Below, one piece after another: positions 26,470 through 37,600 of a stretch of 64,000 nucleotides of DNA. Position 1 is the stretch's first letter. Every line of letters starts with the position of its first letter. The stretch is from Agromyces intestinalis (GTDB lineage Bacteria; Actinomycetota; Actinomycetes; Actinomycetales; Microbacteriaceae), in NCBI RefSeq assembly GCF_008365295.1, contig NZ_CP043505.1:496001-560000 (forward strand), in the 5' to 3' direction. The translations under genes were made by a program, and so were the position numbers. A model generated the notes under the pieces. The model worked only from the letters and a program-made list of their open reading frames with translations. It made no database searches and was not told where the DNA came from.

Positions 26470-29400
26470 ATCTGGTGGGGCGAGTTCTCCACTGTTTCCG
26501 TCGCGTGCGGCGCCGAGGTCGCATCGATGGGTTCGGCGGATGTCGGGGGCCACCGACGGCGGATCGGCGCCTCGCCCGGGCGCAGCAGCCAGCACTGCGC
26601 CGGGCGCTCGTCGAGCAGCGGCGGCAGGCCGCGGTCTCGGGCGAGTGCGCGGTATTCGAGCGGGCCGCCGCGCACGACGAGCACCGCGGTGTCGCGCATC
26701 GCGGCCGCGAGCGACCAGGCGCCGGCCCACGATTCCGCGTCCGCCGCCAGCACGATCGGCCGGCCCGGCACGTCGATGGCGGCGAGCGCCGCCTCGGCCG
26801 CCCGCGCCCCGTCGGGTCGGGCGTCGAACATCAGTGGCGGGCTTCCCACCAGCGCGGCCACGACCGGCGCGTCCGAGCGCGGTGACGGACTGACCACCGC
26901 CACCGAACGCGAGTCCGCGGCGCGGAGGTCGGCCGCACCGAGTTCGGGCACCCGGGCGGGAGGTGCGGCCTCGTCGATCCGCCCGACCTCCGCGACCTGC
27001 ACGCGCAGCCCTCGCCACAGCCCCGCGCCGACCGGATCGGCGTCGTTCCAGAGCTCCCCCGCCCCGCCCGCCTGCACGAGGTCGGCTCGGGTGGCGTGCC
27101 GCAACCGCAGCACCTGCCCGAACCCGTCGAACGCGAACCGACCCGCGCTGTTCGCACTGCGAGCCGACGCGGCGACGACGAGCCCGGCCGATCGACCCTC
27201 GCGAGTGAGCGAGTCGATCAGCTCGGCCGCCTCGAGCCGGTAGGGCTCGGGCCAGCCTCGGAACCGCAGGTCGAGGTCGTCGATCAGCAGCAGTCGGTCG
27301 CCGCTCCGACCCGTGCGCACCGCCTCGAGCTCACCGCGCAGCGCGTCCCATTGCCGGCTGCGCGGGCCGTCGAGCACGACGAGCCCAGCCCGGGGGCGGG
27401 AGCGCTGCCACGCCCGGGCGACCGCGGCGAGCGCGCCCGTGCGGCCCGAGCCGGGGGCGCCGACGACGAGCAGGTTGCCGTCGCGTTCGGGATTCCACGC
27501 CGCCGCCACGCGTCGCTGGCGGTCGGGGTCGTCGGCGAGGCCGAACACCACGGCGTCGGTGGGCTCACGGAGCGCGATGAGCGCGACGAGGTCGGGATGC
27601 TCCGGCGCCAGCCGGTGGGGCAACGGTTCCAGCCAGGGCCGGCGCGCCGGTGCGGCGTCGGCGCGCCGCAGGCGCAGGCCGTCGAGCGCCCCGGCGTCGG
27701 CGAACGCCGATTGGAACACCGTCGGGCGCCCGTCGCCGCGCACCAGCACGGCTCGCCCGGGCGTACCGGCGGGCAGTCCGGCGGCGTGATCGCTGCCGAT
27801 CACCGCGACGCTGTCGCTTCGGGCGAGCACCCGCAACGCGATCCGCAGCTGGCAGTTCGCGGTGATCGCATCGCGCACCACGCCGTTGGGGCGCTGGGCC
27901 GCGAGCACCAGGTGCACGCCGAGCGAGCGCCCGCGAGCCGCGAGGTCGGCGATCACCTCGCCGAGCGCGGGGAACCGCTCGATCATCGCCGGGAACTCGT
28001 CGACCACGACGACGAGCCGGGGCAGCGTCGTGCCCGCGTCGAGCGCCGCCAGGTCGCGCGCGCCGGCCGCGGCGAGCACCTGCTCGCGGTGGCGGAGTTC
28101 GGCGCGCAGGCTGGCGACGGCGCGGCGGGCCTCGGCCTCGTCGAGGTCGGTGACGATGCCCGTCACGTGCGGCAGCCCCTCGAGCGGAGCGAACGCCGCG
28201 CCGCCCTTGAAGTCGACGAGGAGGAACGCCACCGCCTCGGGCGGATAGGCGGCCGCGAGCGCGGCGACCCATGCGAGCAGGAACTCGCTCTTGCCGCTGC
28301 CCGTCGTGCCCGCCACCAGCGCGTGCGGTCCGTCGGCGACGAGGTCGAGCTCGACCCGACCCTCGACGCCCTGCCCGACCACCGCGCGCAGTCGTGCCCG
28401 GCCGTCGACCTCTCCGGCGGGCTGGGGCAGCGTGCTCCACGGCACCGATCGGGGTGGTTCGACGGGGGTCGCGGCGCCCGCGGCGGCGCGTGCTGTCGCG
28501 ATCGCCCACTCGGCCGCCTCGCGCTCGCTCACGAGCTCGGGGGTGACCGGCCGACGATCGACGAGTCCGCCGTATCGCACCAGCACCGCAGCGGTCGGCG
28601 ATTCGAGCCGCAGCACCGTGGCCAGCCCGGGCGGCAGGTCGGCCTCGCTCGGCGCGACCGCGATGCATCCGCCCTCGGCGCGCCCATCGGGCCTCGTCGA
28701 ACCGCCGTCGACCAGCGCGAGGCGCCGCGCCCCGGTGCGATGCGGCAGCCTCATCGCCCACGACCACGCCTCGCGCGGCAGATCGATCGCCAGCGCGTCG
28801 GGTGCGGCACGGTGCGCCGCCTGCACCAGCGCGGCGCGCGCCGCCGCCCGCGCGAGCGCGGGCGGCCCGACGAATCCGATGCCGTCGGCGACGGCCGCCG
28901 CAAGCGGAAGGCCCTCGCACACCGCCGCCCGTGCGAGGGCGGCCCGGTCGTCGTCGTCGCGCGGCGTTCCGTCGAGCCGCAGGGAGCTTTCGCCGCTCGC
29001 ACGGCCGAGCACCGCGCGGCCGGCGTCGGGATGCCGCCAGTCGGAGCCGGGCGGTGCGGCCAGCGCGGCTCGCGCCGAGCCGGAGCGGCGCCACGCCTCG
29101 GCCCGCTCGGCGTCGTGCCGGAGCCGGACGCGTTCGTCGAGTTCGGCGAACGCGGCGGAGCGCTCGACCGCGCCGCGTCGTCGACGGCGACGCTGCTGCC
29201 GCCGCCCGTCGAGGAGCGAGGCGACCGCGGCGACGGGGCCCAGTGCGGCGAAGACCAGCGCGAACGGGGAGCCCGTGATCACCCACAGCACGACGGCGCC
29301 CGCGATCGGCGTGAGCGTGGCGAGCACCGGGAAGCCCGGGCGTTCGGGATCGGGCAGCGGGGCGGGCAGCGAGAGCGGCACCATCGCGTCGACCGGCATG

Positions 29401-29474
29401 GCGACGGTCGACGCGAGCGCGCGTGCGACGGGCGTCGCGGCGTCCGCGAGGTGCTGGGCTCGACGACGTGGCAT
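26457..29474 (-). CDS. FtsK/SpoIIIE-family ATPase, EccC-like
   Basis: 1005 residues. A basic N-terminus is followed by two membrane helices (about 48-88) and a cytoplasmic region. The first ATPase domain has Walker A GTTGSGKS (389-396) and Walker B LVVVVDEF (487-494). A second has a degenerate Walker A, GAPGSGRT (672-679, Lys replaced by Arg), and Walker B RLLLIDDLD. A third, shorter domain follows (about 870-1005). This layout resembles EccC of type VII secretion rather than the DNA translocase FtsK, which has four helices and a gamma domain. It is last in the nine-gene operon, with no WXG100, EccB, EccD or mycosin gene nearby. The ATG at 29474 has a poor ribosome site. Confidence 0.85.
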   Translation of the reverse strand: MPRRRAQHLADAATPVARALASTVAMPVDAMVPLSLPAPLPDPERPGFPVLATLTPIAGAVVLWVITGSPFALVFAALGPVAAVASLLDGRRQQRRRRRRGAVERSAAFAELDERVRLRHDAERAEAWRRSGSARAALAAPPGSDWRHPDAGRAVLGRASGESSLRLDGTPRDDDDRAALARAAVCEGLPLAAAVADGIGFVGPPALARAAARAALVQAAHRAAPDALAIDLPREAWSWAMRLPHRTGARRLALVDGGSTRPDGRAEGGCIAVAPSEADLPPGLATVLRLESPTAAVLVRYGGLVDRRPVTPELVSEREAAEWAIATARAAAGAATPVEPPRSVPWSTLPQPAGEVDGRARLRAVVGQGVEGRVELDLVADGPHALVAGTTGSGKSEFLLAWVAALAAAYPPEAVAFLLVDFKGGAAFAPLEGLPHVTGIVTDLDEAEARRAVASLRAELRHREQVLAAAGARDLAALDAGTTLPRLVVVVDEFPAMIERFPALGEVIADLAARGRSLGVHLVLAAQRPNGVVRDAITANCQLRIALRVLARSDSVAVIGSDHAAGLPAGTPGRAVLVRGDGRPTVFQSAFADAGALDGLRLRRADAAPARRPWLEPLPHRLAPEHPDLVALIALREPTDAVVFGLADDPDRQRRVAAAWNPERDGNLLVVGAPGSGRTGALAAVARAWQRSRPRAGLVVLDGPRSRQWDALRGELEAVRTGRSGDRLLLIDDLDLRFRGWPEPYRLEAAELIDSLTREGRSAGLVVAASARSANSAGRFAFDGFGQVLRLRHATRADLVQAGGAGELWNDADPVGAGLWRGLRVQVAEVGRIDEAAPPARVPELGAADLRAADSRSVAVVSPSPRSDAPVVAALVGSPPLMFDARPDGARAAEAALAAIDVPGRPIVLAADAESWAGAWSLAAAMRDTAVLVVRGGPLEYRALARDRGLPPLLDERPAQCWLLRPGEAPIRRRWPPTSAEPIDATSAPHATETVENSPHQMRIP

Positions 29475-29568
29475 CCGGCCAGCCAACCTGCCGCGCCGGG
29501 CGGTGCCGACCCCGCCGACCGCGACTGTGGATGCACGCGCCCCGCACCGCGGTGTGCAGGAGGAGTGC

Positions 29569-30108
29569 CTACCCCACCACGAACGACTGCTCGGCCAGTT
29601 GCACGAGCGCACCTCGGGGCACCAGGTACCGACGCCCCGGCTCGCAGCGCACCGCGCCGTCGTGCCCGCGCCGGAGGATCGTGCCGTTGCCCGAGAACCG
29701 GTCGGCCACCCACAGCTCGCCGTCGTGCTGGCCGAACTCGAGATGGGTCTTCGACACCGACAGCGTGCGGTCGGCGATCTGCACGAGATGGTCGAACACC
29801 TCGCCCGGCTGCGGCAGCGGGTTGCGGCCGACGAGTCCGGTGCCGAACACCGTGCGCACCTCGCCGGTGGAGAACCGCAAGGTGAACGTCGCGCCCGGCG
29901 TCGCGGCAGGAGCGATCGCCGGCTCGGGCGCCGCCGAGGGCACCGACACGCTCACCACGCCCGACGGCGACCGGTGCAGGATCGTGGTGTCGCCCGGGCG
30001 CGGATCGACGCGGCGACGCGACTCGGGTGTCGCGCTCGAGGAGCTGCCGCACTCGCCGCAGAACATCGCTCCGGCGGGTAGTTCCGCACCGCAGATCCGA
30101 CATTTCAC
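29569..30108 (-). CDS. Zinc-ribbon and FHA domain protein
   Basis: 179 residues. An N-terminal zinc ribbon (CRICG ... FCGECG, residues 3-20) is followed by a Pro/Ala linker and a C-terminal FHA domain (about 80-175). FHA hallmarks are GLVGRNP, SKTHLEFG and SGNGT. FHA domains bind phosphothreonine peptides, so it is a likely reader of the operon's Ser/Thr kinase. The GTG start overlaps the transglutaminase-like gene as GTGA. Cytoplasmic, no membrane segment. Confidence 0.88.
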   Translation of the reverse strand: MKCRICGAELPAGAMFCGECGSSSSATPESRRRVDPRPGDTTILHRSPSGVVSVSVPSAAPEPAIAPAATPGATFTLRFSTGEVRTVFGTGLVGRNPLPQPGEVFDHLVQIADRTLSVSKTHLEFGQHDGELWVADRFSGNGTILRRGHDGAVRCEPGRRYLVPRGALVQLAEQSFVVG

Positions 30109-32384
30109 GCGCGGCCTCCTCTCCGCGGGACAGCGTACCCGCCGAGCGAACGCAGTGAGACCCGCGCACGCAGCCGCTCACCGCGGGCACGGTCGCGTTC
30201 CAGCCCCGCGCGCAACCGGTCGACCGCCGACCAGACCTCGGTCGCCTGCGCGTCGGCGACCTCGCCACTCGGCGCGAACACCGCTCGGTCGACGGCGGAG
30301 GCGAGGGCGAGCGGCAGCAGGCCGCCGACCGACGCGGCCTGCTCAGCGCGCGTGCCGCCGGGTGGGAGCAGGTAGCCGTGGTCGACCGCGGTATCGGCGA
30401 ACTCCTCCCATGCCCCCTCGATACGGCTGACCGCATCGGCGGCCGATCGACGGATGCGCCGCCGGCGCGCCTTGGCGATGAGCACTGCCGCGAACGGGCT
30501 GACGACCAGCCCTCCGGCGAGCATCACGATGCCGGTGCCGGCGGCGACGCGCGCGGCGAGTGCCGGCCAGGGGTCGACGCCGGGGTCGTCTTCGTCCGCG
30601 GCGCCCTCGGGGTCGACCTCGAGGTCTTCGACGGGCGTGCGGCGTTCGGGCGGCGGCAGCACCGATTGCGGACGCGACACGATCGTCGGGTCCTCGGGAC
30701 TGCGCTCGGGCACGTCTCGGGCGTCGGGATTCGGGTCGACCTGACGCCACGCGCCGTCGGAGGTCTGCACCTCGATCCAGGCCCGCAGGTCGGCGGAGAC
30801 GAAGGTCGTCGTGCCCGAGGCATCCGGTGCGCCCGAGGCATCCGACGCCAGATAGCCGACCACGACTCGCGTCGGGAAGCCGATCTCGCGCGCGAGCAGC
30901 GCCGCGAGCACGGCGTACTGTTCACCGTCACCGACCATGGGCCGCTCCGAGACCAGCTCCTCGAGGCGGTCGAGCGAGTGCCCGGGCCGGCTCGCCGGCT
31001 CGTCGGGCAGGCCGTGGCTGACGTACCCGTCGCGCCGGATACCCGCGACGACCGCCGCGAGCCGTTCCCCCGCGGTGAGGGTCGACGGAGCCCACTCGTC
31101 GAGCCTGCGGCGCAGTTCGTCGGGCAGGTCGGGCCCGGACGCGACCACCGCGGTGCCGGGCTGGAACCCCGACAGCCCCGAGAGCGGCTCGGTCGCGATC
31201 GAGTCCGCGGTGTACCGGTCGCCCTCGCTCAGACCCCCGATGACCGCTGCGGTGCCGGTCGTGTCGTTGTACGCGAAGCGCTCCGCGAGCGCGGCCGCTC
31301 GAGGCCCGCCGAAGTCGATGCGCTCCAGCCGCCCCACGCCCGGCACCCACACGTCGTCGAAATCGCGCACGACGACCTCGAGCCGAAGCGGGTCGCCCGG
31401 CGCGCCCGACTGGTCGAGCCGGTACGGCAGTCGGGCGAACCGGCCGGATGCCCCGCTGGCGCCGGCTCCCACCGAGTACACGATCCCGTCGTAGCTGTCG
31501 AGCGAAGCGAGGCGCAGCCCCCAGCCGTCGGGCAGGCCGCGCACGTCGAGCATCGGCCGATCGGCGACGGCGGGCGCGAACGCGGTGCGGAACGGCGCCA
31601 GGGGGCTCAGCAGGTCGCGCGGATCGAACACGGGCTGCAGGTCGGCGCGGATCACCTGCCGCGGCCCCGCGGGCACCGCGGCCGCCGCGAGCCCGGCGCC
31701 GGTCACCGCCACCGCTCCGATCGCGACCGCTCCGAGCACCCGTCGCGCATCGACGATGGCCGCCACCGACCGGCGGTCGACGCCCAACGCGCGTCGGCGT
31801 GCGATCGACAGCCGCACCAGCCATGCGCCGGCGAAGAGCAGGAACGCGACGCCGGTCTCGAACGCAGCCCCACCACGCACGGCGCCGAGGGCGATGCCGA
31901 CGACGAGCAGGCCCGCCGGAGGCAGCACCGCGGCCCCGGGGAACCTCGACCGCAGTGCGATCGTGGCCGCCGCCGTCGAAGCGACCAGGGCCAGCAGGAA
32001 CGGCGGCACCAGCAGCGACTGGTAGGAGCCGACGGGAATCGCCACCGTGACCAGCTGCTTCCACGACGCCCAGGTCGCGACCACGAGTTCGACCAACCCC
32101 TGCGGGCTCGGCAGCACGGTCGCGACCGCGAGGTCGGGGATGGCGGCCGGCACGCCCAGCACCAGGAACGCCCCCGTGACCGACACCACCACGAGCCAGG
32201 CCGGCCAGCGCCGCAGCGCACCTGCGACCCCGATCGCGAACCCCGCACCCGCGGCGACAGCGACGGCGATCATGAGGGCAGGGCTCTCGTACACCGGCCA
32301 CCACGGCACCGTCGCTGCGGCGACCATGCCGGTCAGCAGCAGCACCCCCACCGCGATCGACCGCGCGCCCTGCCGGGTGTTCAT
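30105..32384 (-). CDS. TgpA-like membrane protein with inactive transglutaminase domain
   Basis: 759 residues. Six or more membrane helices (about 10-240) precede an extracytoplasmic transglutaminase-like domain (about 420-555), one more membrane helix (about 605-630) and a cytoplasmic tail. The catalytic Cys position holds Gly487 (GDGEQYA instead of G-x-CEQ) and the His position holds Arg534 (DLRAWIEV). Only Asp550 (QVDPNP) remains. The domain is therefore probably a binding or structural module. It overlaps the DUF58 gene by ATGA; MoxR, DUF58 and TgpA-like proteins often form one module. Confidence 0.88.
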   Translation of the reverse strand: MNTRQGARSIAVGVLLLTGMVAAATVPWWPVYESPALMIAVAVAAGAGFAIGVAGALRRWPAWLVVVSVTGAFLVLGVPAAIPDLAVATVLPSPQGLVELVVATWASWKQLVTVAIPVGSYQSLLVPPFLLALVASTAAATIALRSRFPGAAVLPPAGLLVVGIALGAVRGGAAFETGVAFLLFAGAWLVRLSIARRRALGVDRRSVAAIVDARRVLGAVAIGAVAVTGAGLAAAAVPAGPRQVIRADLQPVFDPRDLLSPLAPFRTAFAPAVADRPMLDVRGLPDGWGLRLASLDSYDGIVYSVGAGASGASGRFARLPYRLDQSGAPGDPLRLEVVVRDFDDVWVPGVGRLERIDFGGPRAAALAERFAYNDTTGTAAVIGGLSEGDRYTADSIATEPLSGLSGFQPGTAVVASGPDLPDELRRRLDEWAPSTLTAGERLAAVVAGIRRDGYVSHGLPDEPASRPGHSLDRLEELVSERPMVGDGEQYAVLAALLAREIGFPTRVVVGYLASDASGAPDASGTTTFVSADLRAWIEVQTSDGAWRQVDPNPDARDVPERSPEDPTIVSRPQSVLPPPERRTPVEDLEVDPEGAADEDDPGVDPWPALAARVAAGTGIVMLAGGLVVSPFAAVLIAKARRRRIRRSAADAVSRIEGAWEEFADTAVDHGYLLPPGGTRAEQAASVGGLLPLALASAVDRAVFAPSGEVADAQATEVWSAVDRLRAGLERDRARGERLRARVSLRSLGGYAVPRRGGRA

Positions 32385-33678
32385 GCCGCCGCCGATCTGG
32401 CGAGCATCACGCGCAGGTCGTCGAGACTGGCTGCCCGGAACACGGTGAGCGCGCCCACCTGGCGCGCCGACGGCGAACCGCTCGGCGCGCACAGCACAGC
32501 AATCGACTCGATGCCCGACGGCAGCCTGGCCGCAGCCTGACGCACCCGCCCGACGCCGTGCGCGGAGCCGGTGGCGAGGATCGCGAGCGACAGGCCGTCG
32601 AGCCCCTCCCCGGCCGCGCGCGCCACGTCGGGCAGGCGCACGGCACGATCGTCGGCCTCGACGAGGCAGAGGGCGTCGAGCAGGCGATCGCGCGACACCG
32701 TGGGCAGCTCGTGGAAGGCGCTTTCGCCCGCGCGACCGGGGACCACGAAGGCCACCGTGCGTGCGTCTCGGATGGCGCGCACCCCGACCGACCCTGCGAC
32801 GCTCACCGCGAGCTCGAACTCGGCGTCGTCTCGGTACGCCGACCGATCGAGGTCGAGCACCACCAGCAGCCGGCTGCGCCGGGTCTCCTCGAACTGGCGC
32901 ACCATGAACGTGCCGGTCTTGGCCGAGCTGCGCCAGTGGATGTGCCGGCGGTCGTCGCCCGGAAGGTACTCGCGCAACGCGTGGAACGCGATGTCGCTCG
33001 CGGTGAGGTCGCGGGTCGGCGCCCCCTCGAGGTCGCGGATCAGGCCGCTGCCCAGCGCCTCGACCGGGGCGATCCTCGGGTGCACGTGCAGCACCTCGGG
33101 TTCGCTCCAGACGATCTCGCGGCGCACGATGCCGAGCGGGTCGGCGCGCACCGTGCGCACCGGTCCGACCGCGACCACGCCGCGCCGCTCGGTCGGAATC
33201 GGGAACGACTCGTCGAACCGGCCGCCGCGGCTGAGCGCCGGCAGCACGCGTTCGATGATCCGCCCGCCGACCGGCACCTCGACGAGCAACCCGATCAGCC
33301 GGCGGCCGGCGGGGTTCTCCGCGAGGAGCCGGGCCGAGGCCGCCTCGCCGACCGCAACACGCGGCGTCGACAGCTCGAGCCGGATCGACGCCGCACCACG
33401 CCCGATCAGCCACAGCGAGGCCACTGCCGCGGTCACCGCGAGCCCCCAGCCGATCACGACCGGCTCGAGCCATCCGAACGCGTACCCGACCGCGAGCGAC
33501 ACCGCCGCCGACGCCGCCACCGCCCAACCCACCGGAGTGACCACGCCGAGCATCCACCGGCCGCCGCGCACCGTGGCGGCCGCCAGCCTGCGCGCCGATC
33601 CGACCACCGCCGCGATGGCCGCGGCGAGCACGCCCTCGCGGGTTCGATCCCGCGGGCCGGTCGTGGTCGGAGTCGGGC

Positions 33679-33682
<4 letters not shown>
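32381..33682 (-). CDS. DUF58 domain membrane protein
   Basis: 433 residues. Two membrane helices lie near residues 45-95, then an extended region with the DUF58 core around ALREYLPGDDRRHIHWRSSAKTG and a von Willebrand A-like end. DUF58 proteins are regular partners of MoxR AAA ATPases and may act as adaptors for complex assembly; a molecular activity is not established. The GTG start overlaps the moxR stop as GTGA and the stop overlaps the next gene as ATGA, so all three are translationally coupled. Confidence 0.88.
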
Positions 33683-34650
<968 letters not shown>

Positions 34651-34661
34651 CGATCGACTCC

Positions 34662-37600
34662 TCACCGGTTCCATTTGCGGGCCGTCACACCGGCCACCTC
34701 GACATCCAACCAGACCCGGTCGTTCGGCCCTGCGTCGTCGACCCGGCACGACACGGGACTCTGAGCGGGTCGGCCGACGTCATCGCCCGCGATGCCGCAC
34801 CGGTACGTCGCGGGAAGTCCCGAGTTGTCGGGGTCGCCAGACCAGCGCCACACGCTCTCGCCCCACGGACCGTCGGCCGGCGCGTAGGCGAGACCGGGAA
34901 CCGTGAAGGTGAGCGAGGGCGTTGAGCCGGTCGGCAGCGGATCCGACCACGGGCCGCAGTTGCCCCACTCGCTGCAGGCGCGCACCTGGAACCGCGCCGT
35001 CTCCCCGAACGGCCGCTGCAGGAGCTCGCGCAGCCAGCCCGAACCCGAGAACGACCGCGGGGCGCCGAGCTGCACGCCTCGGTTGTCGACCGCGACGATC
35101 TCGAGGCGCGCGCCGCCGGCACCGGCGATGGAGTCGATGCGGCGGTCCCAGACCTCGTTCGCCGCGAGCCAGTCCATCCGGCTCGACACCGAGCCCACCG
35201 GGCCCGGGGCCGGGCGAACCGTGGCCTGTACGACGTCGCCGCGCACGCATCCGGCCCGGTTCCAGCCCCACACCACGAAACCGTATCGACCGGGGGTGCC
35301 CACCGCGCCGCTGAAGGTGACGCTGCGGGTGGCGCCGTCGGTCTCGATCGTCTCGGCGACGGCCCCGCCGCTGGTCGGTGGGACGACGCGCCCGGGCGCG
35401 GGGGAGGTGACCGAGCAGGCTTGGGCGCCGCTCGGCACCGCGTCGGCTGAGACGAGCCGCTGCACGTAGTACCCGAGCACCGGGTCCCCGTTACCCTCGA
35501 ACCCGGCCCACGAGACGGTCACCGCCCCCCGTGCGTCGTCGGAGACCGCACTCGCCGCCGCGGCGATCGGCCGGCCGAACGGCGTGCCCACCCCGCTCGC
35601 CTCGCTCCACTGCACGAGCGCGGGGTAGGCGTCGTTGCGCGCGCTCACCGCGAACGACACCACGCTGCCGTTCGCGAGGGCCTGCGACTCGATCGAGCAC
35701 GATGAGACCGTGCACGCGGACCATGCCGCAACCTCGACCGGCACGCCCGCGACGGTGACGACGTACGACCGGACCGGGCTGCCGCCCGGCACCCCGACGG
35801 GGGCCCACTCGATGAGCAGTCGTCCGTCGCGCGGTTGCGCGGTGAGGCCGACGGGGGCCGCGGGGACGATGTCCGACCAGACGGCACCACCGAGCTCGAC
35901 CGGCGCGGAGTCGCCGATCGCGTTGCGCGCCGTGACCCGCACGATCACCGCGTTCGCGGCACCGTTGCCCGGCGTCACGATCGAGCAGGTGGTCGCGTCG
36001 CAGATCGAACCGCCCACCCGCTCGCGCGTGGCCGGGTCGAGCAGGTCGACCCGATAGCCGGTGATCGGCGAGTTGTTCGCCACCCCGGCGCCGAACGCGA
36101 GGTCGATACGGCCGGCGCCGAAGCCCGTCATCCGCAGGTCGGTGATCGGAGCGGGGCGATCCTGCACCGAGATGCGCACGTTCGCCCAGGCCCGGCGAGC
36201 GGGGTCGCCGGTGGCGTCCTCGACCACGTATCCGATGGTGGTGTCGCCCGGCTCGGCGTCACCGTCGACGCGCACCGTGAGGGTGGCGCGGTCGTCGCTC
36301 GGCTGCACATGCACGCCGTGCGGCAGGTTCGTCGCATCGAGGCCGGTGATCCCGACCACGCGCAACGGCTCACGCGGGAACGGGTTGCCGGGCTGGTCGT
36401 TCGACAGCACGTCGACCTCGGTGGTGGCGCCGCGCACGACCACCGCGTCGTCGTCGGCGGGCCGGGCGAGCGGCCGGGTGGACGGCACGACGCGCAGTTC
36501 GATGACCCCGGGCGTGCCGGTCACCTCACCCGCCGAGACGCCGATCGTCACCCGGCCCGAGGTTCCGCTCACCGCCTGCGGGGAGGCCCGGATCACGAGG
36601 CGGCTCCCCGACAGCGACACCGAGAAGCCCGCCGACGCGTCGATCACCCGATACGAGAGCCCCTCCGCGGTGCGCGCGTACGGGTGCGTGGTCAGCCGCA
36701 CGAGGTCGATCGTCTTGGGCTGGCCCGGCTCGAGGTCGAGCACCTGCCCGACGAACGACGGCGGCTGGCCGTCGATCGGCTCGACCACGATCGGGATCAC
36801 GATCGTGCCCGTGCGCCCGGCGGGGTCGTCGGGGCGATCCCCGTCGGTCACCGTGAGCGAGATCGACGCCGGACCGAAGTAGCCCTCCTCGGAGCGGTAG
36901 CGCAACGTGTCCTCGTCGACCACCAGGTCGGTGCCGTCGGCGTGCACCGCGCGCACGCCTGCCTCGTCGGCGACTCGCACGGGCCGGCCCGACGCGGCGA
37001 TCACCTGGTCGGCGAGCTCGATCCGCACCTCCTCGCCGCTCTCGACCCGCACTTCGGGCGCGTCGGTACGCAGCTGCGGGATCGCATCGTCGCGGCCCGG
37101 CACCCAGATGAACGCGTACGCGCCGATCGAGGGATCGTCGGGGTGCACGACCTCGAACGGGACGATGCGGCGATGCTCGCCGACCTGCACCCGCACCCGC
37201 CCGTCGGCCAGTACGTCCGCGGCGTCGTCGTAACCGCGGACGAGCCGGATGGGGGCGCGCGCGAGTGCGGCGTCCGCGAGGAACACATGCGCCTTGACGT
37301 CCACGTCGATCTCGTCGCGGTCGACGATGTCGTTCAGCGTCAGCACGACGTCGGATGCCTCGGGCCTGGCCGGCGGGGCATCCTCGCTGGTCTCGATCGT
37401 GAGGTGCCCGCTCGCCGTCGACCAGTCCGCGTTGCGCACCGTGTACTCGAACCCGAAGACCCCTTCGTGGTCGGGCGCGCGCACGACGACGCTGTCGCCG
37501 TCGACCTTCGCCGCCGTATCGGGGTCGACCGGGGAGACCGCGGTCAGGGTGAGCGGCGAGCCGCCGGGATCGGAGTCGTTGGCGAGCACCCGCACCGCAA

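Noticed and set aside
29475..29568. Gap between the FtsK-like and zinc-ribbon/FHA genes checked for a WXG100 gene
   Set aside because: Only 94 bases, too short for a WXG100 protein of about 100 residues, and no suitable frame is present.
32385..33557. Upstream extension of the transglutaminase-like frame
   Set aside because: It overlaps the DUF58 gene in another frame, and the ATGA overlap at 32381-32384 sets the start.
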